Below, one piece after another: positions 54,713 through 64,000 of a stretch of DNA of 64,000 nt. Position numbers and translations under genes: made by a program. Position 1 is the first letter of the stretch; each line of letters starts with the position of its first letter. Source of the DNA: Mycocentrospora acerina (taxonomy: Eukaryota; Ascomycota; Dothideomycetes; Pleosporales); NCBI GenBank assembly GCA_022701365.1, contig JAKUHH010000156.1, positions 186,001 to 250,000 on the forward strand. The letters are read 5' to 3'. Below the pieces are notes generated by a model. That model did no database searches. It was given only the letters and a program-made list of their open reading frames with translations, and was not told where the DNA came from.

Positions 54713-55340
54713 CGTCACCAGGTACCGGAGCTACGCTATTTAACTATTCTCAGGCTGCGCGCTGCCTGCGGAAGTGCTGCGGCGGTGATTGGCTGCGGCG
54801 AGACAGAGCTTGCGCCTTGGATGCAGAGATAGTGCGCGGGGCAGGTGCAGATTCTCTCGTTTTATGCCGCCGGCGTGCCAGGGCCACGCGCCAAGCATCA
54901 GCCCCCGACAAAACCACGTCTGCGCGCGCGTTGCATCCCTCTCATGCCTGCCACTCCTCGCCGCGCCCTCCTCTGCAGGACTCGCGGGCGGCCGAGTGCG
55001 CGACGCAGCTGTGGATGACGACACGAGCACGCCAGAGACCCTCACGCCTGCCCGGGCGCGCAACGACGAAACCCGCCGCCTGGCCGTCGTGGTTGATCGG
55101 CGCGCCTGGGCACGCCGTCGCTGATGGTGAATAACTTGATCTAATCTGACACGCTGGCTGCACGCGGCTGTACACGCTACGTCCATGTCTACATTTACAT
55201 GTACTTGGACATCTACATGTGCTTGTACATCTATATCTACATTTACATCTACATATACATACACAGCTTCATCTACATATACATACACAGCTTCATCTAC
55301 ATCTACATCTACATCTACATTCACATCTACATCCCCACGC
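54713..55340. other. Intergenic region, NC2-alpha/tafazzin, with hexamer array
   Basis: About 630 bp, very GC-rich near the NC2-alpha gene, ending in the array at 55181-55336 which lies immediately beyond the tafazzin stop codon. No gene is seen. Confidence 0.6.
55181..55336 (+). repeat. ACATCT/ACATAC hexamer array in the tafazzin 3' region
   Basis: About 155 bp of imperfect hexamers including a 24-bp higher-order unit beginning CACAGCTTCATCTACATATA, repeated once with a 24-base period. The array ends five bases from the tafazzin stop codon. Confidence 0.85.
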
Positions 55341-56635
55341 TCACTCGGCTTTTGTGATGCTGCCGTCCTCTTTTTCCCCCTCAGGCTTCGGGCCCTCTCT
55401 GAGCCATGTTTGAGCCAGGCTGTTCTTGGGGTCTTCGTCAGAGTATCCACGCTGCCGTCTGACATTGAGGACAGCCTGTCGCACCCGCTTGGTGCACTCC
55501 ATGCGCAGCCGCACAACTTCGTCCGAGTACTTGAGCGTCTCGTTCAGCACCCCAACCTCCAGCTTCGTCCCTGCCTTGCTCTCCTCCCGTGCACGTATCT
55601 GCTCCCAGCGCTTGCGTAGATCCCCAAACAACTCCTCCGTGTTGACCTTTTCCCCAAACGTTATGCGGATGTTCTTGAATGGTCGTGGAATAAATCTGGG
55701 AAACGTGCGAGTCTCGTCCATGACGCTGTCGAATCCCTCAATGAAGATGGGCACCACGTCAGGCATTGGCTCGCTTTCCAGTATCAGCCTCGACACGCCC
55801 CACTTGAAATAGCGCATTATCCTGTCCTCCGACTGATGTATCATGCCCTCGGGGAAGACGTGCACCCATGCGTGGCGCCGACTCAGGTATGCAGAAGGCG
55901 CAGGGAACTCATCCTGCCCATTCGTGGTAAACGTGAGTTGTCCACCGCTGAAGGGATCGCTTAGTTCGGGATTGGCGAGCGAGCTGTCCGTCTGTTGGGG
56001 TGCATTGTTGGCATTTACAAAAGGTCCGCGACAAAGCAGACGAATTGCTTGGGTTATGGTCGGTTGGAAGAGACCGCCATGTTGCGAGTGTGCCGAACGG
56101 TGCGTAGGTAGCACTTGGCCAAGGGAGAAGAAGGTGGAAAGTGCCCTGCCAGTGGATTAGTATGCATAATGGGGCAAATACATGAGGGGAATTTACTTGT
56201 TCTGGAAGCATAGATCATAGCTTCCCAAACCCCAGCGCAGATTGTTGGGGTTGAACATATAACTAACGGGAAGTATGCCCCATAGCAAGGGGTCGTCCAT
56301 TCTACAAGCATCGTCCTGTCAGCTATTTGGTCGCCTGCCAGCTGAGAACTGTTATACATACACTGAGATGTGATTTGATACTATACCAAGTCAGTCCTTA
56401 TTACTCGCACATAACTGTGCATTTCGTATCGCATACCAGTAATCAGTCCCCTTTCTCTGTTCTCGACATCCTCTCTCTCGTCCAACAATCTCAAAAATTC
56501 GTCCATGCCGTGCACTTCGGGCTTGTTTAGTCCCTTCAGGAAACCACTGCACAAGAGGCCCACTGCTCCCATGGCAATAGTCGAGGCTGCCCGCCATGGG
56601 GCGCTGGGAGCCTCGGGCTGCTCCTCGGGTCGCAT
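55341..56635 (-). CDS. TAZ1: Tafazzin (cardiolipin transacylase)
   Basis: Five exons, 56635-56437, 56380-56362, 56301-56197, 56145-55341 (and the small 19-base exon among them) give 375 residues. The frame is open upstream without ATG, so ATG 56635 (MRPEEQPEAPSAPWRAAS) is used, matching the tafazzin N-terminus. The 19-nt exon encodes VSNHISV, and with the next exon gives the acyltransferase HX4D motif, His70 to Asp75 (NHISVMDDP). Conserved blocks ALSTFFSLGQVLPTHR and WVHVFPEGMIHQ follow; the latter matches FPEG of PlsC-type acyltransferases. Tafazzin remodels cardiolipin in mitochondrial membranes. The C-terminal 100 residues are basic, helical and end in an acidic tail. Confidence 0.93.
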
Positions 56636-57056
56636 TGGATATGTTGCAGAAGTGGGAGAGGCATGGAAGAATTGCAAATACGCAGGCAAGTCTTGAGGGC
56701 CGAGGCGCCCCAACGTCACTGGCCTGGGACAAGAAATTCGGTGACAGGGATCAGCCCGCAGGCCAGAGTCCAGATCTTCACGTGGCCCCGACTTTGACGA
56801 CAATTCATCGGCGCGTTACCTGGCTTTGAAAGGGACATAGGAAAGACGCGTCGCAAGGATAGATATCGATTTCTAGCTATTGAATTTTGCCATTTACCAC
56901 AGCTGTTTTTACGCTTGGCGCTTTCCTTGCGAACGCGACTTTTCAGTGCTGCCTGCTCACCGCGCGCGCCTTCAACTCAGCAACACTTTGCGACACTGTA
57001 GTGCGCTTCCCAACGCGTTTTCTTATTGAACAAATCGCCACATCAGCGCAATCATA
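56636..57056. other. Divergent promoter region, tafazzin/NOSIP
   Basis: About 420 bp between the start codons. The frame of tafazzin remains open into it without an ATG. I see no other features. Confidence 0.5.
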
Positions 57057-58127
57057 ATGCCGCCTCCTAAATCGGTCTTCACGTCCCATGAGCGAAATGC
57101 ATTGAAAGATCGCTGGGGGTCTCAAGCAACACGTCTTAACCGGGACTCGTTTCTTCCTTTTGGATCCTGCCAGTTGTGCCTCCTCTCTGCCGTTGACCCC
57201 GTATGTTGTCCACAGGGCGACCTTTTCTGCCGGGAGTGCGCCATGACGAATCTACTCGCTCAACGCAAAGAGATGAAACGACTGGAGAAAGCACATGAAC
57301 GCCAAAAGATAGAAGATGAAGACCAGAGACTAAGAGAAGATGAGGAAGCACGTCACAGAGCCATCGAGGAATTCGAAACTGTACAGATGGGATTGAGCGT
57401 GAAGATTGGCGCGGGGAGCCGCGTGGTAGGGAGAAGCGGCGGCAAGATTCTGGTGGAGCAAGAGACGGAGACAGGAACAGGAGAGAAACGTGTTTCTAAG
57501 CGTAAATTCGAGATTGACGAAGAAGAGTTGAAGCGCATAGCGACAGAAGAACGCACCAAAGCCAGACGCACACTGGACGAAGAACGAAAAGCAGCAAAAG
57601 GCCATCTTCCGAGCTTTTGGGTCCCAGGCGAGACACCCGACCAACATTACAAGGGCACCGAAAAGGCAAAACAAAGCCCCACATGTCCTTCCAGCGACCC
57701 AGATCACCTACACACCCTAAGTTTGAAGACATTAACTAGCGTCATTTTCAACGAAGAAAAATCCACTGAGACGGGCAAGTCGGCGCGCACCTGTCCCAGC
57801 TGTCGAAAAGCACTATCCAATAGCACAAAAGCGGTACTAGCTATACCATGTGGACACGTTCTTTGCAAGCCTTGCGTGGACAAGTTCCTAAGGCCAGAGC
57901 ATCGCCACCACAGGGACGCACATGACGACGAACCCGAACCCGAGACGGTACATTGTTATGTCTGTGATACGGATTTGAGCCCCCCGCGCGGAAACGAGGG
58001 CAAAAAGAAGAAGGATAAGGAGAGGGGAGTGAAGCCGGGGCTCGTGGAGATCAGAAGCGAAGGAACGGGATTTGCGAGCGGTGGCAAAGCAGTCGTTAAA
58101 AAGGAGGGTGTTGCATTTCAGGGATAG
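57057..58127 (+). CDS. NOSIP-like U-box E3 ligase
   Basis: Single exon, 356 residues, ATG at 57057. The N-terminal U-box begins with VFTSHERNALKDRWGSQATRLNRDSF, then CQLCLLSAVDPVCCPQGDLFCRECAM, the typical zinc-less-to-zinc-containing NOSIP first domain. A long Glu/Lys/Arg coiled coil follows (about 65-110, then more at 150-180). The second RING-like half has CPSCRKALSNSTKAVLAIPCGHVLCKPCVDKFL, and CYVCDTDL. Human NOSIP is a ubiquitin ligase and pre-mRNA-splicing (C-complex)-associated protein, and fungal homologues are nuclear spliceosome components. The C-terminus GLVEIRSEGTGFASGGKAVVKKEGVAF is the conserved NOSIP tail. It is a complete copy, although N-terminal residues upstream of VFTSHER are shorter than in animals. 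Confidence 0.92.
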   Translation: MPPPKSVFTSHERNALKDRWGSQATRLNRDSFLPFGSCQLCLLSAVDPVCCPQGDLFCRECAMTNLLAQRKEMKRLEKAHERQKIEDEDQRLREDEEARHRAIEEFETVQMGLSVKIGAGSRVVGRSGGKILVEQETETGTGEKRVSKRKFEIDEEELKRIATEERTKARRTLDEERKAAKGHLPSFWVPGETPDQHYKGTEKAKQSPTCPSSDPDHLHTLSLKTLTSVIFNEEKSTETGKSARTCPSCRKALSNSTKAVLAIPCGHVLCKPCVDKFLRPEHRHHRDAHDDEPEPETVHCYVCDTDLSPPRGNEGKKKKDKERGVKPGLVEIRSEGTGFASGGKAVVKKEGVAFQG

Positions 58128-58814
58128 GCTATCGTTATCCAGAATCAAACTCGTGTCGCCTGTCGGTGCAAGACAGGTGCCTTTGCAAATGATGGCTTCC
58201 AGATTTCACTTTCGTATGCGCGCTCATAATACAGGCCTGACGCGAGAAACCATTAGACTTGGGTAAGAGTAGTTGCAAGAGTGTAGATGCCTGTGCTGGG
58301 AACATTGACAACTTCGTGAAGCGGAGATGGGGCCTGTTAGTTGAAGGCAGCGAGATATCATTATTGAACAAATAGTCGTGCGAATCATGGGGTAGTCAAA
58401 TGATACAAGCATTTAGGAGTATCTCCACACAATCACAACGAGCTATCTTTGTATTCTTTAGTAATGATAAACAGGATTATACTCTTGCTGTGTAGCACAG
58501 CCTTATCCTCACTCTCTTGCTATATTTGATGCTGTCAAGTTCATTTGACTTCTAGCAATGTACTTGAGACTTGATTAACCATCAGATTGTGCTGCCAGTC
58601 TCATCTATAAGAAACTGTAGCGGAAACAATCGTTGCAAACGGTGCAAGAGGGGAACAGCGGGGTTACCGAGGGGCTCTGTGTAAAGGATTCGCGGGGCGG
58701 CGCTGGCGTCATTTCCTATATTACTTTCGTAATGGTGCCAGATGGACTCGAAGTTTTCGAAAAAAAAATATAGTTTCCCACCGTCTGAAGTACCATCAGG
58801 ACTACACGCGCAAA
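58128..58814. other. Intergenic region, NOSIP/NTN acyltransferase
   Basis: About 690 bp between two plus-strand genes. AT-rich in the middle. I see no gene; only short frames occur. Confidence 0.5.
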
Positions 58815-59963
58815 ATGCTGTTTGTAGAATGCACAGGGACGCCATACGAGGTAAAACCCAATACATGACGTCATGCGCCTTGTGCGATCACTTCTAATAA
58901 CTTTTCCTTTACCAGATCGGCTACCAGCATGGTGTGGCTGCGAAGACCGAAATCGAGCGCTGTATTTCGTTTTATGCGGGCCTCTTCCAGAAAAACTGCA
59001 AGCAGACATGGCCGCAGGTTCATCAACACGCGTTGAAGTTTGAGCAGCACACCAAAGAAACATGGCCTGCATTCCACGAAGAGATGCGCGGTATTGCTGA
59101 TGGAGCTGGAAAAGAGCTGCTGGATATTGTAGCGCTTAACGTACGGACGGAAATCAACTTTGGTCTCTTTAGCGATGGGTGTACAGCGCTAGCATGGCAG
59201 ACGGCGGAGAGAAGCTGGCTGGCCCAGAATTGGGATGTAAGTGTAGTGATCTCCAGTTTAACAACAAAAAACACAAGCTAATAGCAGTACGTAGTGGATG
59301 ACAGAGCAGAAGCAAAATCTAATCATCACAAAGATTACTCAACCCGGCAAGCCAACCATTGTGCAAGTCACAGAAGCAGGCATCATCGGGAAGATTGGCT
59401 TCAACAGCTCAGGCGTAGGCACACTCCTCAACGCAATCAAAGTCTACGGAGTAAACTCAACCCAACTACCCGTACACTTTGGCCTGCGCATGGCGCTCGA
59501 AAGCAACTCCGTCAACGAAGCAGTCGAAAAGTTGGAAAGCTACGGCATGGCGTCTTCGGCGCATATTCTTCTCGCAGACCCAAACACATCTCTCGGGTTG
59601 GAGTTTACAAAATCGACATTTGCACACTGCAAGCCAAACCCCGCGGGTCGCATCGTCCACACGAATCACTTGCTGCTTGAGCACGCTGGTGAGACGGATA
59701 CGGTGTGGTTGAAGGACTCTCTGCAACGGATCAGCACTATGACTGATAATGCGGATAAGTTGGGGGGGAAGTCCGACTGGGAGGATGTGAGTGGGTTGTT
59801 TGAAGACGAGCAGTTTGCTCCGGCTTCGATTTGCAGGGTCGAGACGACGGAGACGGGGAGTGAGACGTTGTTTAATATTGTGATGGATTTGAAGAGTAGG
59901 ACGGCGGTGGTGAGGTTGGGGAGGCCGACGGATGTGGAGGAGACGGTGAGGTTGGGGTTATAG
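58815..59963 (+). CDS. NTN-hydrolase, penicillin acyltransferase (IAT)-like
   Basis: Exons 58815-58850, 58916-59236 and 59295-59963 give 341 residues. After the short exon 1, exon 2 opens IGYQHGVAAKTEIERCISFY. DGCTALAWQ carries Cys101, the expected self-processing N-terminal nucleophile, and the next exon supplies NWDWMTEQKQNLI. The family (isopenicillin N acyltransferase/choloylglycine-hydrolase fold) makes a proenzyme cleaved before the Cys; in Penicillium the nucleophile is Cys103. The end LGL is not a peroxisomal PTS1 as in PenDE (ARL). No penicillin genes are near, so the substrate here is probably another amide or peptide; related fungal proteins exist outside the beta-lactam clusters. 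Confidence 0.87.
58866..58873. promoter_or_regulatory. CRE palindrome inside intron 1
   Basis: TGACGTCA within the 10-bp palindrome ATGACGTCAT at 58865-58874, in the 65-bp first intron of the NTN-acyltransferase gene. It is a perfect bZIP site; whether it works in an intron is untested. Confidence 0.45.
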
Positions 59964-60333
59964 AGCAAGAGTTGTGTTGCTGCGGTTATGATAGAGTATG
60001 ACGATTGGAGTGATGGAAAGGGTTGATTTGGCCCATTCGGTTTGTGTCATTACTGTAGTCAGGATTGTGATCACCTCATCCATCCCTCGGATTATTTGTC
60101 TCTAATTTCGAGCGCTAATCACAAATTTTGAGATTTACATGAAGAAATTGGGTGAAGAAGTTGGGTGAAGAAGGTGCCTTTACGCTGCATCTTGATCAGC
60201 AAGAACAACCCCCAGAGGCGACATGCGCACTTGCAAATATGTCTGCGAATTTAATTAAAACCACCACACTAGCATTCAGAACAAGGATAGTAAGCAGAAT
60301 ACTTCTCAGTTTGCATGATTTGTCTCGCCTACC
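59964..60333. other. Intergenic region, acyltransferase/OST-alpha-like
   Basis: 370 bp, AT-rich, between two plus-strand genes. A GAAGAAATTGGGTGAAGAAGTTGGG direct repeat near 60140-60165 is the only feature I note. Confidence 0.5.
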
Positions 60334-61721
60334 ATGACCGACAAAGCACTCCATGCTCGGCGCGCATCGAATCCCTTCCCAGACCTGAGGAGAAAAGAGG
60401 CGTGTGAGAGCAGCACATTCGAGCTCGAGACAACAAGTCTTGAAAAGGCAGTGTATAGGTCATTAACTGCTCACCATTTCGGCCTAATCGTCGCTGGAAT
60501 AGCTTGCAGCATCGCAGTATTTGTCGCCTTGTTTCTCATACTACGACATGCGTCGCATTACTCGAAGCCGTATGAACAAAAGCAGTGCGCGATATTAGCT
60601 CCAAAACTAATTTCCAACTGACCGTGCCAGTATCATTCGTATCCTCCTCATGGTCCCAATATATGCTGTCGTCTCGTTTCTGAGCTGTCTCTTTTACCAT
60701 CGAGCCGTCTATTTCAACGCCATTAGAGATTGCTACGAAGCGTTTGCTATTGCAAGTTTCTTCACACTAATGTGTCATTACATTGCACCCGATCTCCATG
60801 AGCAAAAGGACTACTTCAGACGCACACAGCCTAAGAACTGGATCTGGCCACTCAATTGGGTTCAGAAGTGCGCAGGCGGCGAGGAAAGAGGCTGGCTCAG
60901 AAGACCTCGTAGTGGATTGACTTGGTTTAACGTACCGACTATAGCCACATGTTACTTTGGAAGTAAGAGTGGCTGACATCTCTCAGATTGTTTACATTAG
61001 CGTTTTTCAATATTGCCTAGTTCGTCCTTTCTTCACCCTCGTGGCCGTAATATCCCATTATCAACACCGGTATTGTCAGGGCTCCACCGACCCTCGATAC
61101 GCTCACATATGGGTGGCTGGATTTGATGCAATCTCCATCACTATCGCCATGTATTGCATGGCGCAGTTTTACGTCCAGCTAAAGCAAGATCTTGCACCAT
61201 ACCGGCCTTTTCTTCAGTTTCTCTGCATCAAGCTTGTCATCTTCTTCTGTTTCTGGCAAACTTCTACCCTCTCTCTGGTCACCTCTCGAAATGGTCCTGT
61301 CAAGCCGACAGCATACTTTGCTGGACCAGATATTCGAGTCAGCTATCCAGCCATGCTTATATGCATCGAGATGGTGTTATTTGCGATTTTACACGCCTTT
61401 GCTTTCCCATGGAAGACTTATGATCTCTACGACGGAAATCTGTCCAACAATCTTGAGAACAGCCATCATGCTCATCCTGAATGCTATGTTCATGGACCGG
61501 CTTGTGCCCTTCTCGATGCGTTCAATCCATGGGACATTATAAAATCTTGTGGCCGTGGTTTCAGATGGCTCTTTGTCGGTGTGCGGCATCGCAAGGCTGA
61601 TCCATCATATCAGATGGCAAAAACTGGTCTGGAGATTCCAATCAGGACACGCACAACAGCACGGTCTGATCCAACTTACTGTCGAGAGCGTCGACTCATT
61701 GACAGGAACACTATAACCTGA
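60334..61721 (+). CDS. OST-alpha/DUF300 (LAZ1-like) seven-TM membrane protein
   Basis: Exons 60334-60584, 60631-60931 and 60987-61721 give 428 residues. Joining restores EQKHIIRILLMVPIYAVVSFL and GLTWFNIVYISVFQYCLVRPF. Seven hydrophobic segments are visible: at about 50-72, 88-108, 120-140, 185-205, 230-250, 265-285 and 305-325. The family (organic solute transporter alpha / DUF300, Saccharomyces-lacking fungal members) is known for LMVPIYAVVSF and the fourth-helix ISVFQYC and FCIKLVIFFCFWQ blocks. The N-terminus is cytosolic, and the C-terminal tail is charged. Fungal members are uncharacterised; related plant LAZ1 sits at the tonoplast. Donor GTGCGC is weak. Confidence 0.82.
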
Positions 61722-61795
61722 ATAGTTCTTGTGATTTTGGTTGGTGTTCTTGGTCAATAGCTTCTGTACTAGTAAAATTTTACTCTTTCTTCTCA

Positions 61796-61834
61796 AAGAA
61801 GAAGAAGAAGAAGAAGAAGAAGAAGAAGAAGAAG
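61796..61834 (+). repeat. (GAA)n microsatellite
   Basis: About 13 uninterrupted AAG units just after the stop of the OST-alpha-like gene. Confidence 0.95.
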
Positions 61835-62068
61835 ATGAATAGCAGATATTCTGCAGTTTTTGACTTGATGCTAGCTTGAGAAGAATATCTGTCAGTCGAT
61901 CATAGCTGTGTCATGTTGATTGAATGATGTGTGTGCTTTCGAACTTGTTCTTTATTCTACGTGAAGCTCTGAATCAAAAAAATTGAACACATGGTCAGGT
62001 CATTATGATTTTGATAGGGTGTAGTAGAGCAGCTAAATTACGAGTGGACTCAGCTTATTATATACGCA

Positions 62069-62218
62069 ATGACCCTTCTCGTGGTCGAAGATACAATCAC
62101 CTCCTACCCCCCTTATGCCGGTATTGTAAGCGGATATGACTCCGATGAATGGATTCAGAACTCTAACATAGATGATTTCATATTGAAATGGGAAAGCATT
62201 ATAAGGAACGGTTTGTGA
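62069..62218 (+). CDS. Small ORF, 49 residues, unassigned
   Basis: ATG at 62069 to TGA at 62216-62218, with a TTATTATATACGC TATA-like stretch just upstream. The peptide (for example MTLLVVEDTITSYPP and SGYDSDEWIQNSNIDDFILK) has balanced composition unlike the neighbouring AT-rich DNA, but it has no recognisable domain. It may be a small protein, a remnant exon or chance. Confidence 0.25.
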   Translation: MTLLVVEDTITSYPPYAGIVSGYDSDEWIQNSNIDDFILKWESIIRNGL

Positions 62219-62446
62219 AATAGATGTTTCAGACTTATCTAGCTTAAAGGTGCTATGCGTTTCAATCCTGGCCTTTTCTTCATGGAGAAGAAGATATGAA
62301 GCCAGGCGGAGTTGGCCTCTAAAAGTGGAGATCAGTAGGTGGTTAAAACCCGGGTAATAGAATAAGTGATTTTCCCAGTTGCTGGGTGAATATCAGACCT
62401 CTAGATTCAAAATACATCCGATGTACTAACTAGTGTATGGAAAAGG

Positions 62447-63808
62447 CTATATCTTCGAACTTGCTCTGCTTCCCACAACCTTCATTAACTCGATGAGTGC
62501 TTCTAGATCCTCGTTGTGGCATGTTGGAGCCTTCACTGTTATTGCTTCCATGCCTGTACTACCCCCTATGTGGAAATTGTATTCTGTTCTGCCCTGCCGC
62601 CCATGCATCTCCAGCCACTGACATGGCCCAATCCCGCAATCGAACATGGCATATCTTACACTGGGAAGATGATTGAACAACTGATATCTTTCCTCAAAAG
62701 CCTTTCCCTCATCCCAGTCCCCATGCCCGACCGCAAAATGTTGCAAACGTGGAAGACCCTGACTGAAGCGCGGAAATACATCGTACCAACGGAGTCCAAC
62801 CTCTTTGAAATATCTGACCGGACCAGCTCTACTACCCGGAATAATTATGTTATCTGGAAGCTTACTGAGGCCGGGAAAGTTTGCTGCAGCTTGCTTTGTA
62901 TCCAACCGAAGCTCAGTGACAATATAGCAGTCGTCCAAAAACAGCTCTTCGAGAGTAGGTGCGTGCGACAAAATCCAATCAATTTGCCAGTCGTGAACGA
63001 TGGTGAAGTTTCCCAGACTCAATGACACGAGACGGGAAAAAGTAGGGATAGTACGTAGGTCGACAAATGGCCATACACCCCAGAGGCATTCTGTTCCATA
63101 CAAGGTGAGATGTGTGAGCTGACTCTGTGTCGGCTTGAGCCAAAACGCTGGTAGGTCATGAGTAAAACCTTTTTGGCAGGCCGGCAAGTCGATACTGTTC
63201 TCCGGGCACGCGCTGTCGCTCTCGGTCGCGATTTGAAGATGAAGCTTCGTTAGCCTATTTCGTACAGTTACGAAAGACTCGGATTCGAAAATCTCCTTTT
63301 TCATATGGTCTTGCAAGTTCTTGATTGTGAGACTTTTAACGTTGCTGGCGACTTTCATAGCATCGAAGAACAGTTCAAGAACTTCAGTACGGAAGCTTAT
63401 GGTCTCGGCAATTTCTTTCTCCCAATCGTAACTATTAGGAATCCCTGCACACTCTCTTGAAAACTTCAATTCGGCCTCTTCAATATTGCTGAATCTTTTA
63501 AGGCTTCCAAACACTTCCTCAAAGCTTTCTGAAACATCAGTTTCATCCTGGTACTTGTCTTCCTGTTCAGGATCTGATGATGTGTTGATCACAACCCGGC
63601 GCACAAGTTGGTTCAGGTTTGACTCTGCGAGAGTACTCAGTTTCTGCATGCTCGCATCATCATAGTTGAGGGTGACAGTGTGGAATAGAATTTCGGTCGC
63701 TATTGCGTGTATTTCCTTGTTGATAAGACGAAGCGTCTTTAGAGTTTCGACGTCGTCGTCGTGAAACTCGATGCATTGTCGCCGTAGCTCAACCGGAAGC
63801 TGTAACAT
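62447..63808 (-). CDS. F-box/LRR-like fungal protein
   Basis: Single exon, 453 residues, ATG at 63808. The N-terminus MLQLPVELRRQCIEFHDDDVETLKTLRLINKEIHAIA reads as a fungal F-box-like domain (L-P-E-L-x-x-x-I followed by a L-R-L-V-N-K motif). The rest alternates leucine-rich strand/helix units (SQLTHLTLYGTECLW, RLVSLSLGNFTIVHDW, APTLEELFLDDCYIV), like degenerate LRRs. Such proteins may be SCF adaptors, but many of these fungal families are unproven. This copy is unrelated in sequence to the F-box gene at 24433. A mixture of Asp/Glu runs near residue 80 (SSDPEQEDKYQDETDV) makes an acidic linker. Confidence 0.7.
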   Translation of the reverse strand: MLQLPVELRRQCIEFHDDDVETLKTLRLINKEIHAIATEILFHTVTLNYDDASMQKLSTLAESNLNQLVRRVVINTSSDPEQEDKYQDETDVSESFEEVFGSLKRFSNIEEAELKFSRECAGIPNSYDWEKEIAETISFRTEVLELFFDAMKVASNVKSLTIKNLQDHMKKEIFESESFVTVRNRLTKLHLQIATESDSACPENSIDLPACQKGFTHDLPAFWLKPTQSQLTHLTLYGTECLWGVWPFVDLRTIPTFSRLVSLSLGNFTIVHDWQIDWILSHAPTLEELFLDDCYIVTELRLDTKQAAANFPGLSKLPDNIIIPGSRAGPVRYFKEVGLRWYDVFPRFSQGLPRLQHFAVGHGDWDEGKAFEERYQLFNHLPSVRYAMFDCGIGPCQWLEMHGRQGRTEYNFHIGGSTGMEAITVKAPTCHNEDLEALIELMKVVGSRASSKI

Positions 63809-64000
63809 GATAGAGGTTTGTAAAGTCAGAAAGGGATGTGCGGATAAATTGGTACTGAAAACTGGAAAGATTGACTTCTATATGCTGGATGCGGTTCAAT
63901 GAGCCTAGTCTAAATCAAGTTAGTACATGTCGTTAATCCAGGCATCAGCAAATCAGAGGTCGCCTCATCACTATTCCAGCGATGATGCCTTGAGTTAATG
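63809..64000. other. Upstream region of the last F-box gene
   Basis: The 192 bp to the window end are non-coding, probably promoter of the F-box-like gene. No TATA is obvious. Confidence 0.5.

Larger units (their letters stand above)
61722..62446. other. Convergent intergenic region with (GAA)n and a small ORF
   Basis: 725 bp, AT-rich. It holds the (AAG)n run and a small ORF at 62069-62218. I see no other gene. Confidence 0.55.

Noticed and set aside
61796..61834. Possible CRISPR-like or transposon repeat
   Set aside because: It is a plain (GAA)n microsatellite with no spacers or ends.

Overview
The window is nuclear DNA of a filamentous ascomycete (Pezizomycotina, probably Dothideomycetes). 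Evidence: many short introns of about 45-100 bp with GTRNGT donors, CTAAC/CTGAC-type branch points and CAG/TAG acceptors; gene families typical of that group (cerato-platanin, bifunctional catalase-peroxidase, penicillin-acyltransferase-like NTN hydrolase, rhodopsin-domain integral membrane protein, fungal F-box proteins); and dense, interleaved gene order on both strands. I see no viral, bacterial or intact transposon segment. I rebuilt 32 protein-coding gene models by joining exons where donor, acceptor and reading phase agree, plus two weak small-ORF or relic candidates.

Layout. 0-8 kb: a secreted GPI-type cupredoxin (-), a cerato-platanin (+), a RING E3 ligase (-) and an AIF/AMID-like flavoprotein (-). 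8-9.7 kb: sparse DNA with one possible gene relic. 9.7-16.3 kb: FHIP/RAI16-like dynein-cargo adaptor, mitochondrial succinate/fumarate carrier and twinfilin, all (+). 16.5-24.2 kb: Utp16/Bud21-like ribosome-biogenesis protein (-), mitochondrial Sel1/TPR-like protein (+), orphan amidotransferase-like protein (-), ETF-beta (+) and Vms1 (-). 24.4-33.1 kb: F-box protein (+), Tah18/NDOR1 diflavin reductase (-), two-RRM protein (+) and a rhodopsin-domain membrane protein (-). 34-38.7 kb: catalase-peroxidase (-) and zinc alcohol dehydrogenase (+) sharing a divergent promoter with a perfect CRE. 40.4-49.3 kb: Ubp12-type deubiquitinase (-), a conserved protein resembling a Ddi1-type retropepsin without its catalytic Asp (-), and an SGNH esterase (-). 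50-64 kb: CLC exchanger (+), NC2-alpha (-), tafazzin (-), NOSIP (+), NTN acyltransferase (+), OST-alpha/DUF300 membrane protein (+) and an F-box-like protein (-).

Functionally this is a housekeeping neighbourhood, not a biosynthetic cluster. Themes recur: mitochondrial metabolism and redox (SFC1, ETF-beta, AMID, tafazzin, Tah18), ubiquitin and protein quality control (RING, USP, Vms1, F-box, NOSIP, Ddi1-like), and oxidative or secreted functions (KatG, cupredoxin, cerato-platanin). The most interesting items are the Cys-for-Asp Ddi1-like protein, a 19-nt micro-exon carrying the tafazzin catalytic His, the CRE and tandem GATA repeats between katG and ADH, an intronic CRE palindrome, and a combined direct/inverted repeat upstream of the CLC gene.
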